IMG/VR virus record: IMGVR_UViG_3300034190_002865
Location: 1 to 48,388 of that record
Source: a virus
Length of the DNA stretch: 48,388 nt
Direction: 5' to 3' (one strand)
Within the stretch, counting starts at the first letter, position 1; each line of letters opens with the position of its first letter. Under the pieces are notes generated by a model. It did not search any database, was not told the origin of the DNA, and worked only from the letters and a program-made list of their open reading frames with translations. A program made the translations under genes and the position numbers. Positions 1 to 8,123 of the stretch are shown in pieces.

Positions 1-959
1 GCAATGATCTTTGGGAATCGGCATGGGCTGTTACCACGGCTTACAGTCTGAATGACTATAGAAGACCTACCTCAGCCAACGCGAATGGGCATTTTTATAT
101 AGTAACTACAGCCGGAACCTCTAGCGGGTCTGAACCTACTTGGCCTACGGCCCACAATGGGACAGTCGTAGACGGGACTGTTACATGGACAGAGGTAGGA
201 GAGTCGGTAGGTATTTCGGTCGGTGCAGAGCAGCAAGTAAGCGTCTCTAAATATCGTGGAGAAGATGCAATATGTTCACTCCTCAATAATTCTAATGCTA
301 ATATAGAGCTGACCTCTTCCAGGCTTGTAGGCGAATCAGCTGCGCTACTTAATGTTTCAGGTTCAAACTGTGAAATAATCATGGAGAACTGCCTTGTAGC
401 AGGGGATGTTGAGTTAAATGCAACAATGCGTTTCACAGGAACTAACAACCTGATCACTTCGGACACTTTGAGTCAAGTACCTGATCATGAGAGTACTAGG
501 TGGTCTAACACTAATGATGCCTTTGATTCCGGCAAAGGTATTGATTTCAGCGATACAGCTAGGGCAGGTGCAACATCACAAGTGCTAGATGACTATGCCG
601 AGGGTACCTGGACACCTACAGTTACAGCCAGTACAAACTGTTCAGTACCGGCGATCACAACAGCAAGGTACACTAAAGTCGGCAAGTTAGTGTTCTGTGA
701 GATAGAGGGAACTGTAACGGTCACAGCAGGAAGCGCAGACACGAACTTTAAGTTCACAGTCCCTTTCGATATGGCTAACGCGAGTACAAGTGCTCCTGCA
801 GGAACTATCTATGTAAGTTGGGGCGGAGTCGGTATAGGAGTTGTCACTGACTGGACTGGAGGCAATAGCACAGAAGCCGGGTTAAACGTTCCTGCAACAT
901 TTGTTGGCGCTACAGGCTCTCAGAGCTTTTCTGGCGGCTTCACATACACCTCAACATAG
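1..959 (+). CDS. Tailspike/receptor-binding protein, C-terminal part (continues from window end)
   Basis: The frame beginning at base 3 is open from the left edge to a TAG at 957-959, so this is a 3' gene fragment and the internal ATG at 381 is not its start. Near the edge it carries a small module (about nt 14-205, ending PTWPTAHNGTVVDGTVTWTE) resembling one in the large fibre encoded at 8124-11699. The last about 120 residues start with EGTWTPTV, a C-terminal beta-rich domain also present in the tailspike at 45364-47601. Joined to the gene starting at 47618 through the shared gcaat ends, it gives a protein of about 574 residues. Likely role: host-surface recognition or polysaccharide cleavage. 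The enzymatic activity is inferred only from the N-terminal half at the other end. Confidence 0.8.
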   Translation, partial: NDLWESAWAVTTAYSLNDYRRPTSANANGHFYIVTTAGTSSGSEPTWPTAHNGTVVDGTVTWTEVGESVGISVGAEQQVSVSKYRGEDAICSLLNNSNANIELTSSRLVGESAALLNVSGSNCEIIMENCLVAGDVELNATMRFTGTNNLITSDTLSQVPDHESTRWSNTNDAFDSGKGIDFSDTARAGATSQVLDDYAEGTWTPTVTASTNCSVPAITTARYTKVGKLVFCEIEGTVTVTAGSADTNFKFTVPFDMANASTSAPAGTIYVSWGGVGIGVVTDWTGGNSTEAGLNVPATFVGATGSQSFSGGFTYTST

Positions 960-964
960 GGAGC

Positions 965-1462
965 ATGCCGAGGGAGATGATAGACTATTCTAAAGTGATC
1001 GGAGATAATGGACACTACATGACTCAAGCCCTTTTCTACGAATTCAGGTTTCAAACTAAAAATGAGAAGCCTATATATAATCTGAAGGAGAGGGACTACA
1101 AAGGCACTCTCTCTATGTATCAGATATATATGGACAGCGACTCAGAGTATGAAGCTGCCTTGAAAATCTTAAACTCCTGGAAGCACTGGGAGATACTGTG
1201 TGACCGTAACTGGTTCTTGCCTCACATAGAGAAGTGGCGGGAAGAGAGGGATATCAGAGAAGCTGCTCTAGGAAAGGCAACCCTTATTGATCAGGCCAGA
1301 GATGGTAATGTAACAGCTGCTAAAGCCTTATATGATCAGTCTGGTAAGCGTAAGGCAGGTAGGCCTTCTAAAGATGAAGTAGAAGGGCATAAGAAAAAGC
1401 AAGCCGATATAGACAGTAAAGTCTCTAATATTTTAGATAGAATGGCTAAACATGACGGGTAA
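965..1462 (+). CDS. Small terminase subunit (probable)
   Basis: A 165-residue protein directly upstream of, and overlapping by 11 bases, the large terminase, which is the usual position for the DNA-recognition subunit of the packaging motor. The C-terminal third is strongly charged with a GRPSKDE segment and a lysine-rich helix, and the middle (EAALGKATLIDQARDGNVTA) resembles the helical core seen in small terminases that end with a short large-subunit-binding tail. The start is uncertain: an AGGGAG lies only one base before the ATG at 965, and another GAGGGAG abuts the ATG at 977. Function is called from position, length and charge rather than a diagnostic motif. Confidence 0.7.
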   Translation: MPREMIDYSKVIGDNGHYMTQALFYEFRFQTKNEKPIYNLKERDYKGTLSMYQIYMDSDSEYEAALKILNSWKHWEILCDRNWFLPHIEKWREERDIREAALGKATLIDQARDGNVTAAKALYDQSGKRKAGRPSKDEVEGHKKKQADIDSKVSNILDRMAKHDG

Positions 1463-2999
1463 GGTTGCTAAAAGAAATCTAGACCATGTTAGAGAAAAGG
1501 CAGAAAAAGACCTCCTATATTTCTCGCACTTGGTCACGCCTATGCGAGTCTACGGGCAAGTTCACGAGGACCTTTTTGAGTGGTGGACAAGAGACCTCAA
1601 GAGAAGTAATCAGTTAGCATTGATACCACGGGGACATCAGAAGTCTCACTGCGCAGCTGTTAAGGCAGCCTGGGACATAACCAGGGACCCTACTATCCAG
1701 ATACTCTATGTATCTGCCACAGCAGAACTAGCCACGGCTCAGTTATACGCTATCAAGAACATACTAGAGTCAGAGGTATACAAGACCTTATGGCCAGATA
1801 TGATCCATCCTGAAGAAGGTAAGAGGGAGAAGTGGACATCAACAGAGATAATTGTAGACCATCCTCGACGGAAAAGAGAGGGCGTACGTGATAACACGGT
1901 TGCTGCAAGGGGTGTTACATCTAACATTACTGGTCTGCATTGCGACGCTATATATCTTGATGACCTTGTCGTACCTAATAATGCATATACTGGCGAAGGA
2001 AGGGAGAAAGTCGGAAGATTATACTCGCAATTAGCCTCAATCAAGAATCCTGGTGCTCAGACAACAGTTGTCGGTACGAGATATCATCCTGATGACTTGT
2101 ATAACACACTATTGAATATTAAGCAGGATCTCTATAATGAGGAAGATGAGTTTATTGGCCGTGAATCGACTTACGAATTATTTGAAAAAGTTGTTGAACA
2201 GGATGGCGTGTTTCTGTGGCCTAGATCAAACCGCAGTGACGGTAAAGCGTTTGGCTTTGACAGACGCGAGCTTGAGCGCATTAGAAGTGAGTATGTTGAT
2301 ACTGCTCAGTTCTACAGTCAGTACTATAACAACCCAAACGATCCTTCTAATGCACGGATAGACAAGTCTAAGTTTCAATACTTTGACCATAAACATATCC
2401 GACCTGATCAAGGCAGATGGTATTATAAAGACAGAAAACTTAATCTCTTCGCAGCGATAGATTTTGCATTCTCTCTATCTAAAAAAGCGGATTTCACTGC
2501 GCTAGTAACGGTAGGTGTGGATAGTGACGGGAACATCTATGTTCTAGATATTGACAGGTTTAAGACGGACAGGATAGCTGTATATTTTGAGCATATCCTT
2601 TCAGCTCATGAGAAGTGGGGCTTTAGGAAGATAAGGGCTGAGTGTACAGTAGGCCAAGCAGCCATTGTTAGAGAGCTTAAAGAAAGCTATATTAAACCTC
2701 ACGGGGTTAGTCTTAGTATAGACGAGTACCGTCCCACTCGGCATGAAGGGACAAAAGAGGAGAGGATGGCATCTACCTTAGAGCCTAAGTACGATAACTT
2801 GGCTATGTGGCATTACAAAGGCGGCAACTGCACCCTCCTCGAAGAAGAACTTATCATGGCTAAACCGGCACATGACGATATTAAGGATGCTCTAACCGCA
2901 GCGATAGACATTATTGTAGCTCCTAAGAGAAACCTCAATAGACAAAAGAAGACTAACGTATTATACCACAGCAGGTGGGGCGGAGTAGCACATACATGA
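1452..2999 (+). CDS. terL: Large terminase subunit (packaging ATPase/nuclease)
   Basis: This 515-residue protein drives DNA into the procapsid and cuts the packaged end. The ATPase half shows a Walker-A-like loop ALIPRGHQKSH (about residues 56-66), an SAT coupling motif (88-90) and a Walker B strand AIYLDD (166-171). The nuclease half begins with AIDFA (D337) followed by ADFT (347) and ends with a further acidic cluster HDDIKDAL (about 477-484), the RNase H-like metal-binding set. Length fits T7-like terminases. It overlaps the small terminase upstream and the portal downstream (ATGA overlap), so the three are translationally coupled. The packaging mode cannot be deduced reliably from this alone. 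Confidence 0.95.
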   Translation: MTGKVAKRNLDHVREKAEKDLLYFSHLVTPMRVYGQVHEDLFEWWTRDLKRSNQLALIPRGHQKSHCAAVKAAWDITRDPTIQILYVSATAELATAQLYAIKNILESEVYKTLWPDMIHPEEGKREKWTSTEIIVDHPRRKREGVRDNTVAARGVTSNITGLHCDAIYLDDLVVPNNAYTGEGREKVGRLYSQLASIKNPGAQTTVVGTRYHPDDLYNTLLNIKQDLYNEEDEFIGRESTYELFEKVVEQDGVFLWPRSNRSDGKAFGFDRRELERIRSEYVDTAQFYSQYYNNPNDPSNARIDKSKFQYFDHKHIRPDQGRWYYKDRKLNLFAAIDFAFSLSKKADFTALVTVGVDSDGNIYVLDIDRFKTDRIAVYFEHILSAHEKWGFRKIRAECTVGQAAIVRELKESYIKPHGVSLSIDEYRPTRHEGTKEERMASTLEPKYDNLAMWHYKGGNCTLLEEELIMAKPAHDDIKDALTAAIDIIVAPKRNLNRQKKTNVLYHSRWGGVAHT

Positions 3000-4756
3000 G
3001 TGGCAAGGTAGCAGAATTAGAGAATATTCTAACTAGAGAACAGTTAGCTACAGCTATTACGGAGTTATATTCAGACTCACGTAATCAAAATGCTCCTTGG
3101 AGAGCAGAGACACAAGAATTAAGAGACTTTTTATTCGCTACAGACACAAGGAAGACTAGTAACGCTAAACTTCCTTGGAAAAATTCAACAACTCTTCCAA
3201 AATTAACTCAGATTAGAGATAACTTACATGCAAACTACATGTCAGCGCTATTCCCTAATGATGATTGGTTGAGATGGGAAGGATATTCTCCAGAAGATGA
3301 TCATGGAGATAAAAAAGAAGCTATTCAAGCGTACATGGGCAACAAGATACGTGAAAGCAAGTTTATAACTGTTATGTCACGACTTGTATACGACTATATC
3401 GATTATGGTAATGCTTTTGCAGACGTAGAATATGTTAAAGAAATGCGCGTAGACCCTGTTACAGGGGATGATATCCCTGGGTATATTGGGCCGAGGCTAG
3501 TACGGATTTCCCCCCTAGATATTGCCATTAACCCGGCAGCTGTATCTTTTGAGGGTACCTACAAGATGACACGTTGCGTAAAGACTTTCGGTGAGCTAAA
3601 GGCAGACGCCCAAGACCATCCAGAGAAGCAGTATTACCTGGATGCATTAGCTAAAGCTGAGAAAGTAAGATCTGCAGCTATCAATGGACACTATAGCGCT
3701 GAAGATTTTGAAAAAGCCAGCGGCTTCTCAATAGATGGGTTCGGTAGCTTGCAGGCTTATTTTCAATCCCCTTATGTGGAACTCCTAGAGCTAGAAGGGG
3801 ACATACACGATCCAGAGACTGGAGAGCTACTACGTAATCATGTAATCACAGTCCTTGATCGCTCGCATGTAATCCGTAAAGAGATTATCCCTTCTTGGCT
3901 AGGAAAAGGCAGCAAGGCACATGTTGGGTGGAGACTACGTCCAGATAATTTATATGCTATGGGTCCTCTACATAACCTAGTAGGCATGCAGTATCGGATA
4001 GATCATCTTGAGAATCTTAAGGCAGATGTGTTTGATCTTATCGCATTCCCTCCACTAAAGATCTACGGAGAAGTAGAACCATTTGACTGGCAGCCAGGCG
4101 CAGAGATACATCTAGACGCTGAAGGATCTGATGTTCAAATGTTAGTGCCAGACACTACAGCTCTTAATGCAGATATGCAGATAGATATTTTAGAGAGACG
4201 TATGGAAGAACTAGCTGGAGCTCCTAAGCAAGCTATGGGTATTCGTACTCCTGGGGAGAAGACAGCATTCGAAGTACAGTCATTAGAGAACGCAGCAGGT
4301 AGAATCTTCCAAGAGAAAGTGAATAACTTCGAGATTAATCTTCTTGAACCTATCTTAAACTCTATGTTGGAGGTGTCTAGAAGAAATATAGATGCTGCTG
4401 ATATTGTTAGAGTTCTCGATGATGATCTAGGCGTTTCTAAGTTTATCTCTATCACTAGAGAAGACATCACCGCTAAGGGCTCCCTAAGGCCCATAGGAGC
4501 TCGTCACTTCGCTGCTAGAGCACAGCTGGTACAAAACCTTACGGGTATCTTCTCAAGTCCTGTAGGGCAAATGATAAGCCCTCACGTATCATCGAAGGCT
4601 ATGGCCCAATTAGTAGAAGATGTTCTAGGGCTCAAGAGATTTGATCTTGTGAGAGATAATGTAGCTATTATGGAGCAAGCAGAGACTCAAAGACTGGCCT
4701 TACAAGCCCAAGAAGATGTTGAAGTAGAGCAGCAAATGCCGGTAGAAGGTATATAA
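2996..4756 (+). CDS. Portal (head-tail connector) protein
   Basis: A 586-residue protein following the terminase, with the length, composition and position of T7-type portals that form the dodecameric channel at the capsid vertex. The ATG at 2996 overlaps the terminase TGA as ATGA, with CGGAG about 10 bases upstream; an in-frame GTG at 2975 is less likely. The central part has the helical segment NLVGMQYRIDHLENLKAD and the loop GAPKQAMGIRTPGEKTAFEV, typical of the portal stem and crown of podoviruses. The C-terminal tail is glutamine- and glutamate-rich and may contact packaged DNA or core proteins. Identity rests on pattern, size and synteny. Confidence 0.9.
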   Translation: MSGKVAELENILTREQLATAITELYSDSRNQNAPWRAETQELRDFLFATDTRKTSNAKLPWKNSTTLPKLTQIRDNLHANYMSALFPNDDWLRWEGYSPEDDHGDKKEAIQAYMGNKIRESKFITVMSRLVYDYIDYGNAFADVEYVKEMRVDPVTGDDIPGYIGPRLVRISPLDIAINPAAVSFEGTYKMTRCVKTFGELKADAQDHPEKQYYLDALAKAEKVRSAAINGHYSAEDFEKASGFSIDGFGSLQAYFQSPYVELLELEGDIHDPETGELLRNHVITVLDRSHVIRKEIIPSWLGKGSKAHVGWRLRPDNLYAMGPLHNLVGMQYRIDHLENLKADVFDLIAFPPLKIYGEVEPFDWQPGAEIHLDAEGSDVQMLVPDTTALNADMQIDILERRMEELAGAPKQAMGIRTPGEKTAFEVQSLENAAGRIFQEKVNNFEINLLEPILNSMLEVSRRNIDAADIVRVLDDDLGVSKFISITREDITAKGSLRPIGARHFAARAQLVQNLTGIFSSPVGQMISPHVSSKAMAQLVEDVLGLKRFDLVRDNVAIMEQAETQRLALQAQEDVEVEQQMPVEGI

Positions 4757-4757
4757 C

Positions 4758-5018
4758 ATGTATAGTGTTTGGACCAAAGGGGCGTCTACCGATAAAGAAA
4801 AGAATGAGTTTAGGTTACAGGTTGCTTCTGCCCAACCCGTGATAAAGAGATTATTGGAACTGGCTGAAAGTGAGTACCGTTCTTCTGTCCAAACTATGAA
4901 TGACAGAGGGGCGTATGACAGCCAATCTTGGCCTTTCCTCCAGGCTGATCTTCTGGGAGAACAAAGGGCTTATCGTAAGTTGATCAAATTATTAGAGAAT
5001 ATTCTAATAGAGGAATAA
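4758..5018 (+). CDS. Small conserved-position protein between portal and scaffold
   Basis: An 86-residue, mostly helical, charged protein packed one base after the portal stop and one base before the scaffold gene start. No recognised domain, signal peptide or membrane segment. Small genes at this position in T7-like phages are often of unknown function. The tight spacing supports translation in the structural operon. Confidence 0.75.
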   Translation: MYSVWTKGASTDKEKNEFRLQVASAQPVIKRLLELAESEYRSSVQTMNDRGAYDSQSWPFLQADLLGEQRAYRKLIKLLENILIEE

Positions 5019-5019
5019 A

Positions 5020-5778
5020 ATGACTGACCAAGTTACCACTGAAGAAAATAAGTCCATATTCGACGGACAAGCCAAAGACCTAACGGCAACCCCAGCAGGT
5101 GCGACAAACACTCCTGAGGTGAAACCAAGTCAACCTGATTATAATCAGATATTTGCTGACCAGCTCAAGAATATAACAGATGACAATGGAGAGCAGAAGT
5201 ACAAAGATGTTCCCACTGCTTTAGAAGCCCTACGATTTACTCAGCAACATATTCGGACTCTCGAAGATGAGCATAAAGAGTTAAGAACTAAGGCTACGGC
5301 ACAGGAGACGATGGACAAGGCTCTTCAAAACATGTCTGCCCAGCAAGCACCAGAGACGACAAAATCTGAGGGAGTTAACGCGGACGAGATAGAAAACATA
5401 GCACTAAGTGCTTTAGACAAGAGGGACAAGGTATTGCGAGGACGCTCTAATATGGAGCAGGTCAATAACGCACTAGTAGAACAGTACGGCGGTGACGTTG
5501 AGAAGGCTAAACAAGCCTTTGCAACTAAAGCCTCCGAAGTTGGACTATCAGTAGACGATATGGTCGCCCTTGCAGCAAAGTCTCCTACAGCAGCTTTAGC
5601 TTATTTCGGTACTAAGACCGACCCTAAGCCAGGTGCTACCAAGAGCAGTATTAATCCTCAAGCCACTCTAGAGAATAGAGAAGGGCCGATAGATTATACT
5701 GCTAGATATTTATCTTCCAGTAGCCCTGCCCTATCTAAATGGCGGGAAGCTGGCTCAGATCTCAATAACGGGAATTAA
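5020..5778 (+). CDS. Capsid scaffolding protein
   Basis: A 252-residue, acidic, helix-rich protein immediately before the major capsid gene. It has a disordered N-terminus rich in T, P and E, a coiled-coil-like middle (LRFTQQHIRTLEDEHKELRT, about residues 71-90) and a C-terminal segment with basic residues, the usual layout of scaffolding proteins that nucleate the procapsid and are removed before packaging. No protease gene accompanies it, as in T7. The call is from composition and synteny. Confidence 0.85.
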   Translation: MTDQVTTEENKSIFDGQAKDLTATPAGATNTPEVKPSQPDYNQIFADQLKNITDDNGEQKYKDVPTALEALRFTQQHIRTLEDEHKELRTKATAQETMDKALQNMSAQQAPETTKSEGVNADEIENIALSALDKRDKVLRGRSNMEQVNNALVEQYGGDVEKAKQAFATKASEVGLSVDDMVALAAKSPTAALAYFGTKTDPKPGATKSSINPQATLENREGPIDYTARYLSSSSPALSKWREAGSDLNNGN

Positions 5779-5783
5779 TAACC

Positions 5784-6749
5784 ATGATTACAACTAGTAC
5801 TAACACTGCTTTTATCGAAGCAACTCAGTATTCCCAGTTCATCTTACGAAACCTACATGACGGCTTGCTTCCAACAAACCTTTATCGTAACGTTTCTGAC
5901 TTTGGTTCTGGTACTACTTTAAACATTAAAACAATCGGTGAAGTGACTCTTCAAGATATCACTGAAGATGAATCATTCACGTATAACCCAATCGAATCAG
6001 GAAACGTTCAGTTAACTATTACTGATTATCCTGGCGATGCGTGGTACATCACTGATGAAATGCGTCAAGACGGTGCTCAAATTGAAGCGTTGAACTCTGC
6101 TCGTAGCGAGTCAGGTAAACGTGCTTTACAAGAGCATATCGAAACTCGTTTCCTAGCTACTTTGAATGCTGGTCAAACTGCTTCAGACAACAACTCTGTA
6201 AACTCTTTCTCTCATCGTCATCGCGCTAGCGGTACTAACCAGACTTTGGTTGAAGATGATATGATCGAAATGCGTCTAGCATTTGACAAAGCTAACGTAC
6301 CTGTTGGTGGACGTGTAGCTGTTGTTGATCCAGTTGTTGCTGCAACTCTTGCTAAGCAATCTCTTTTAGTTAACAACCTTGATGCAGTCGGCGAAGGCTT
6401 CAGTCTTGCTAAAGATGGCTTCCATCGCGATCACCAGTTTGTAACTATGTTACACGGCTGGCAAGTATGGACTTCAAACTTCTTACCTACAGCAACTGCT
6501 GAGACCTTGACTTTGTTCGACGGTTCTTCTTCAGCCTCTACTTCAGGTATCTGTAATATCTTCATGAGTACTGCTGATGATAATACTAAGCCTGGTATGC
6601 TAGCATGGAGAGCTCTTCCAAGTGTTGAGACTCAACGTGATGTAGATAAGCGTCGCGATAAGTTCACTATGGCCGCTCGTTTCGGTCTTGGTGTTCAGCG
6701 TATCGATACTTTAGGTATCGTTATCTCTTCAGCTACAGCAACTGAATAA
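5784..6749 (+). CDS. Major capsid protein
   Basis: A 321-residue protein at the expected place after the scaffold gene, with features of T7-supergroup capsid proteins: a short N-terminal arm, GSGTTLNIKTIGEVTLQDI (beta-rich E-loop region), a long spine helix around RSESGKRALQEHIETRF, and a C-terminal RFGLGVQRIDTLGIVI strand pair. Codon usage is clearly different from neighbouring genes (mostly CGT, GCT, GGT and CTT rather than AGA/AGG), as expected for the most abundant protein. The ribosome-binding site is weak by eye (GGGAATTAATAACC before ATG), odd for such a gene. Confidence 0.93.
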   Translation: MITTSTNTAFIEATQYSQFILRNLHDGLLPTNLYRNVSDFGSGTTLNIKTIGEVTLQDITEDESFTYNPIESGNVQLTITDYPGDAWYITDEMRQDGAQIEALNSARSESGKRALQEHIETRFLATLNAGQTASDNNSVNSFSHRHRASGTNQTLVEDDMIEMRLAFDKANVPVGGRVAVVDPVVAATLAKQSLLVNNLDAVGEGFSLAKDGFHRDHQFVTMLHGWQVWTSNFLPTATAETLTLFDGSSSASTSGICNIFMSTADDNTKPGMLAWRALPSVETQRDVDKRRDKFTMAARFGLGVQRIDTLGIVISSATATE

Positions 6750-6768
6750 TTGATTAGGAATATATAAT

Positions 6769-7260
6769 ATGAGCTTTGAAAATAGCGCCGGTCTTGGCGT
6801 AAACAATTCTTACGGCATTCGTGGAACACAAGATGGAATCGTAGGCGGCGGTAAGCTTCCTGTATCAGGTTCTATTGACGAAATGGTTGTATATATCACA
6901 GCTGCTGACTTTGGCGCTGATGAGACTTTCGACACACGCTTCACATTGCCTGCAGGCTCAGTACCTTTAGACGCTTTGTTTGAAGTTACTGAAGCTTTCA
7001 CACAAACTGGTGGTACTACTAGCTTAACGCTAAACGTAGGTACTAACGGTTCTGAAGCTACTAACGGTTTTACAATTACAGATGCTGCTACTAGCATTGC
7101 AGTTGTAACTGAACTGGATGCTGTTGGTGACGGTACTTGGGCTAACTTAGCTCTAGCTGCTGACACTGCAGTAGGCGTTTCACTTGTTGCTGGTGGTGGT
7201 ACTATCACTTCAGTAGACGGTGGTGCGGCTAAAGTTGTTATCCGGTACCGTAAGGTCTAG
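6769..7260 (+). CDS. Capsid decoration or minor head protein (probable)
   Basis: A 163-residue, beta-rich, Thr/Gly/Ala-rich protein directly after the capsid gene and followed at once by a strong terminator. It shares the capsid gene's optimised codon choice (CGT, GGT, GCT), which points to high-copy production. There are no cysteines, signal peptide or membrane segment. The repeated GTNGSEATNGFT and VDGGAAKVVIRYRKV strands suggest a jelly-roll or immunoglobulin-like fold. A decoration or head-fibre role is inferred from position, expression signals and composition. Confidence 0.72.
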   Translation: MSFENSAGLGVNNSYGIRGTQDGIVGGGKLPVSGSIDEMVVYITAADFGADETFDTRFTLPAGSVPLDALFEVTEAFTQTGGTTSLTLNVGTNGSEATNGFTITDAATSIAVVTELDAVGDGTWANLALAADTAVGVSLVAGGGTITSVDGGAAKVVIRYRKV

Positions 7261-7268
7261 GTAGATTG

Positions 7269-7295
7269 TTGGGGAGGAAGCTCCCCTCTTTCATT
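7269..7295 (+). terminator. Rho-independent terminator after capsid/decoration genes
   Basis: Perfect 6-bp stem GGGGAG (7271-7276) and CTCCCC (7281-7286) with a GAAG tetraloop, followed by TCTTTCATT. It lies 10 bases after the decoration gene stop. Its likely effect is to set a high capsid:tail transcript ratio. Confidence 0.85.
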
Positions 7296-7313
7296 ATTAA
7301 TTTAAGGTGAAAC

Positions 7314-7613
7314 ATGACAGCATTACCATTAACAGGTACTTTAACCTCAGAGAATACAACTACCCCTGCATTCAGTTTTACAGGAAGTGTTTGTGTGCTT
7401 ATAGAGAGTGGTGAAGGTGAAGTACAAATTCAAAGATCTCTACGTAATTCAGATTTCAAAGTCCTTACTGACACCCAAGGAAACAAAGCCTTGTATAATG
7501 TACAGGATGATGTCGCGTTGAATGCCGAAATAGCTAACTCTAGTTCTTCAGTCTCTTATCGACTAGAGGCACTGAATGTAGAGTCCCCTATCAGTTACAC
7601 AATTTGCAAGTAA
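7314..7613 (+). CDS. Small beta-rich virion-associated protein, unknown
   Basis: A 99-residue protein preceded by AAGGTG seven bases before its ATG, the first gene after the 7.27-kb terminator. The sequence is beta-rich (FSFTGSVCVLIESGEGEVQIQ) and ends with a predicted strand pair. It resembles the small stabilising or head-completion proteins of podoviruses only in size and position; no family is recognised. Confidence 0.72.
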   Translation: MTALPLTGTLTSENTTTPAFSFTGSVCVLIESGEGEVQIQRSLRNSDFKVLTDTQGNKALYNVQDDVALNAEIANSSSSVSYRLEALNVESPISYTICK

Positions 7614-7625
7614 GAAGGTAAGGAA

Positions 7626-8120
7626 ATGCTAGTATCAAGCATAACAAAACAGGCAGATGATATTTTAAAAATGTTGTCTGATTCCGATAAGCTTTCTAAA
7701 GTTGTGAAACAATTAAAGAAGGCTGAGGATGGAGCTCTACAGGCTCGTCAGGAGCTGTGTAAGGCAAAGGACATAGGTAAAGCTAAAGAAGCCGCTAAAA
7801 AGGCTCAGATCGAAGCTGAGGAGCTTCTAGAGACATCTAAGAAAGAGGCTAAAGATATTGTCTTGCAAGCTACACAAGCTGCGAAGATAAGCCTTGAAGA
7901 AGCTAAGGCCTCATTATCTGATGTAAAAAAGAGATACTCTGAAGTAGAAAAATTAGAATCAATCCTCTCGAAGAGACTTAAAGAACTAGAGAAGAAAGAA
8001 ACTAGTGTTATTAAGAAAGAGGAGCAGGTTAAAGAAAAATTAGCTGAAGCTTCTGACATTAAGGCTGATTATCAGAAACAAATTGAAGAGCTGAAATCAC
8101 GTTTAACCGGGATCGTATAA
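7626..8120 (+). CDS. Coiled-coil protein, Lys/Glu-rich
   Basis: A 164-residue protein made almost entirely of charged heptad-like helix (KKAQIEAEELLETSKKEAK; KRLKELEKKETSVIKKEEQ). AAGGTAAGGAA precedes the ATG. No membrane span, so despite looking like ATP-synthase stalk proteins it is probably soluble. Between a head-protein gene and the large fibre it may be a rod-like structural element or an assembly chaperone for the fibre. Function not recognised. Confidence 0.78.
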   Translation: MLVSSITKQADDILKMLSDSDKLSKVVKQLKKAEDGALQARQELCKAKDIGKAKEAAKKAQIEAEELLETSKKEAKDIVLQATQAAKISLEEAKASLSDVKKRYSEVEKLESILSKRLKELEKKETSVIKKEEQVKEKLAEASDIKADYQKQIEELKSRLTGIV

Positions 8121-8123
8121 CCA

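Noticed and set aside
381-959. Independent gene starting at the ATG at 381
   Set aside because: The same frame is open back to the left window edge with coding-like sequence and a recognisable module, so this ATG is internal to a larger gene.
6810-7208. Minus-strand 132-codon frame opposite the decoration protein
   Set aside because: Shadow frame caused by the strong codon bias of the highly expressed gene; no ribosome-binding site.
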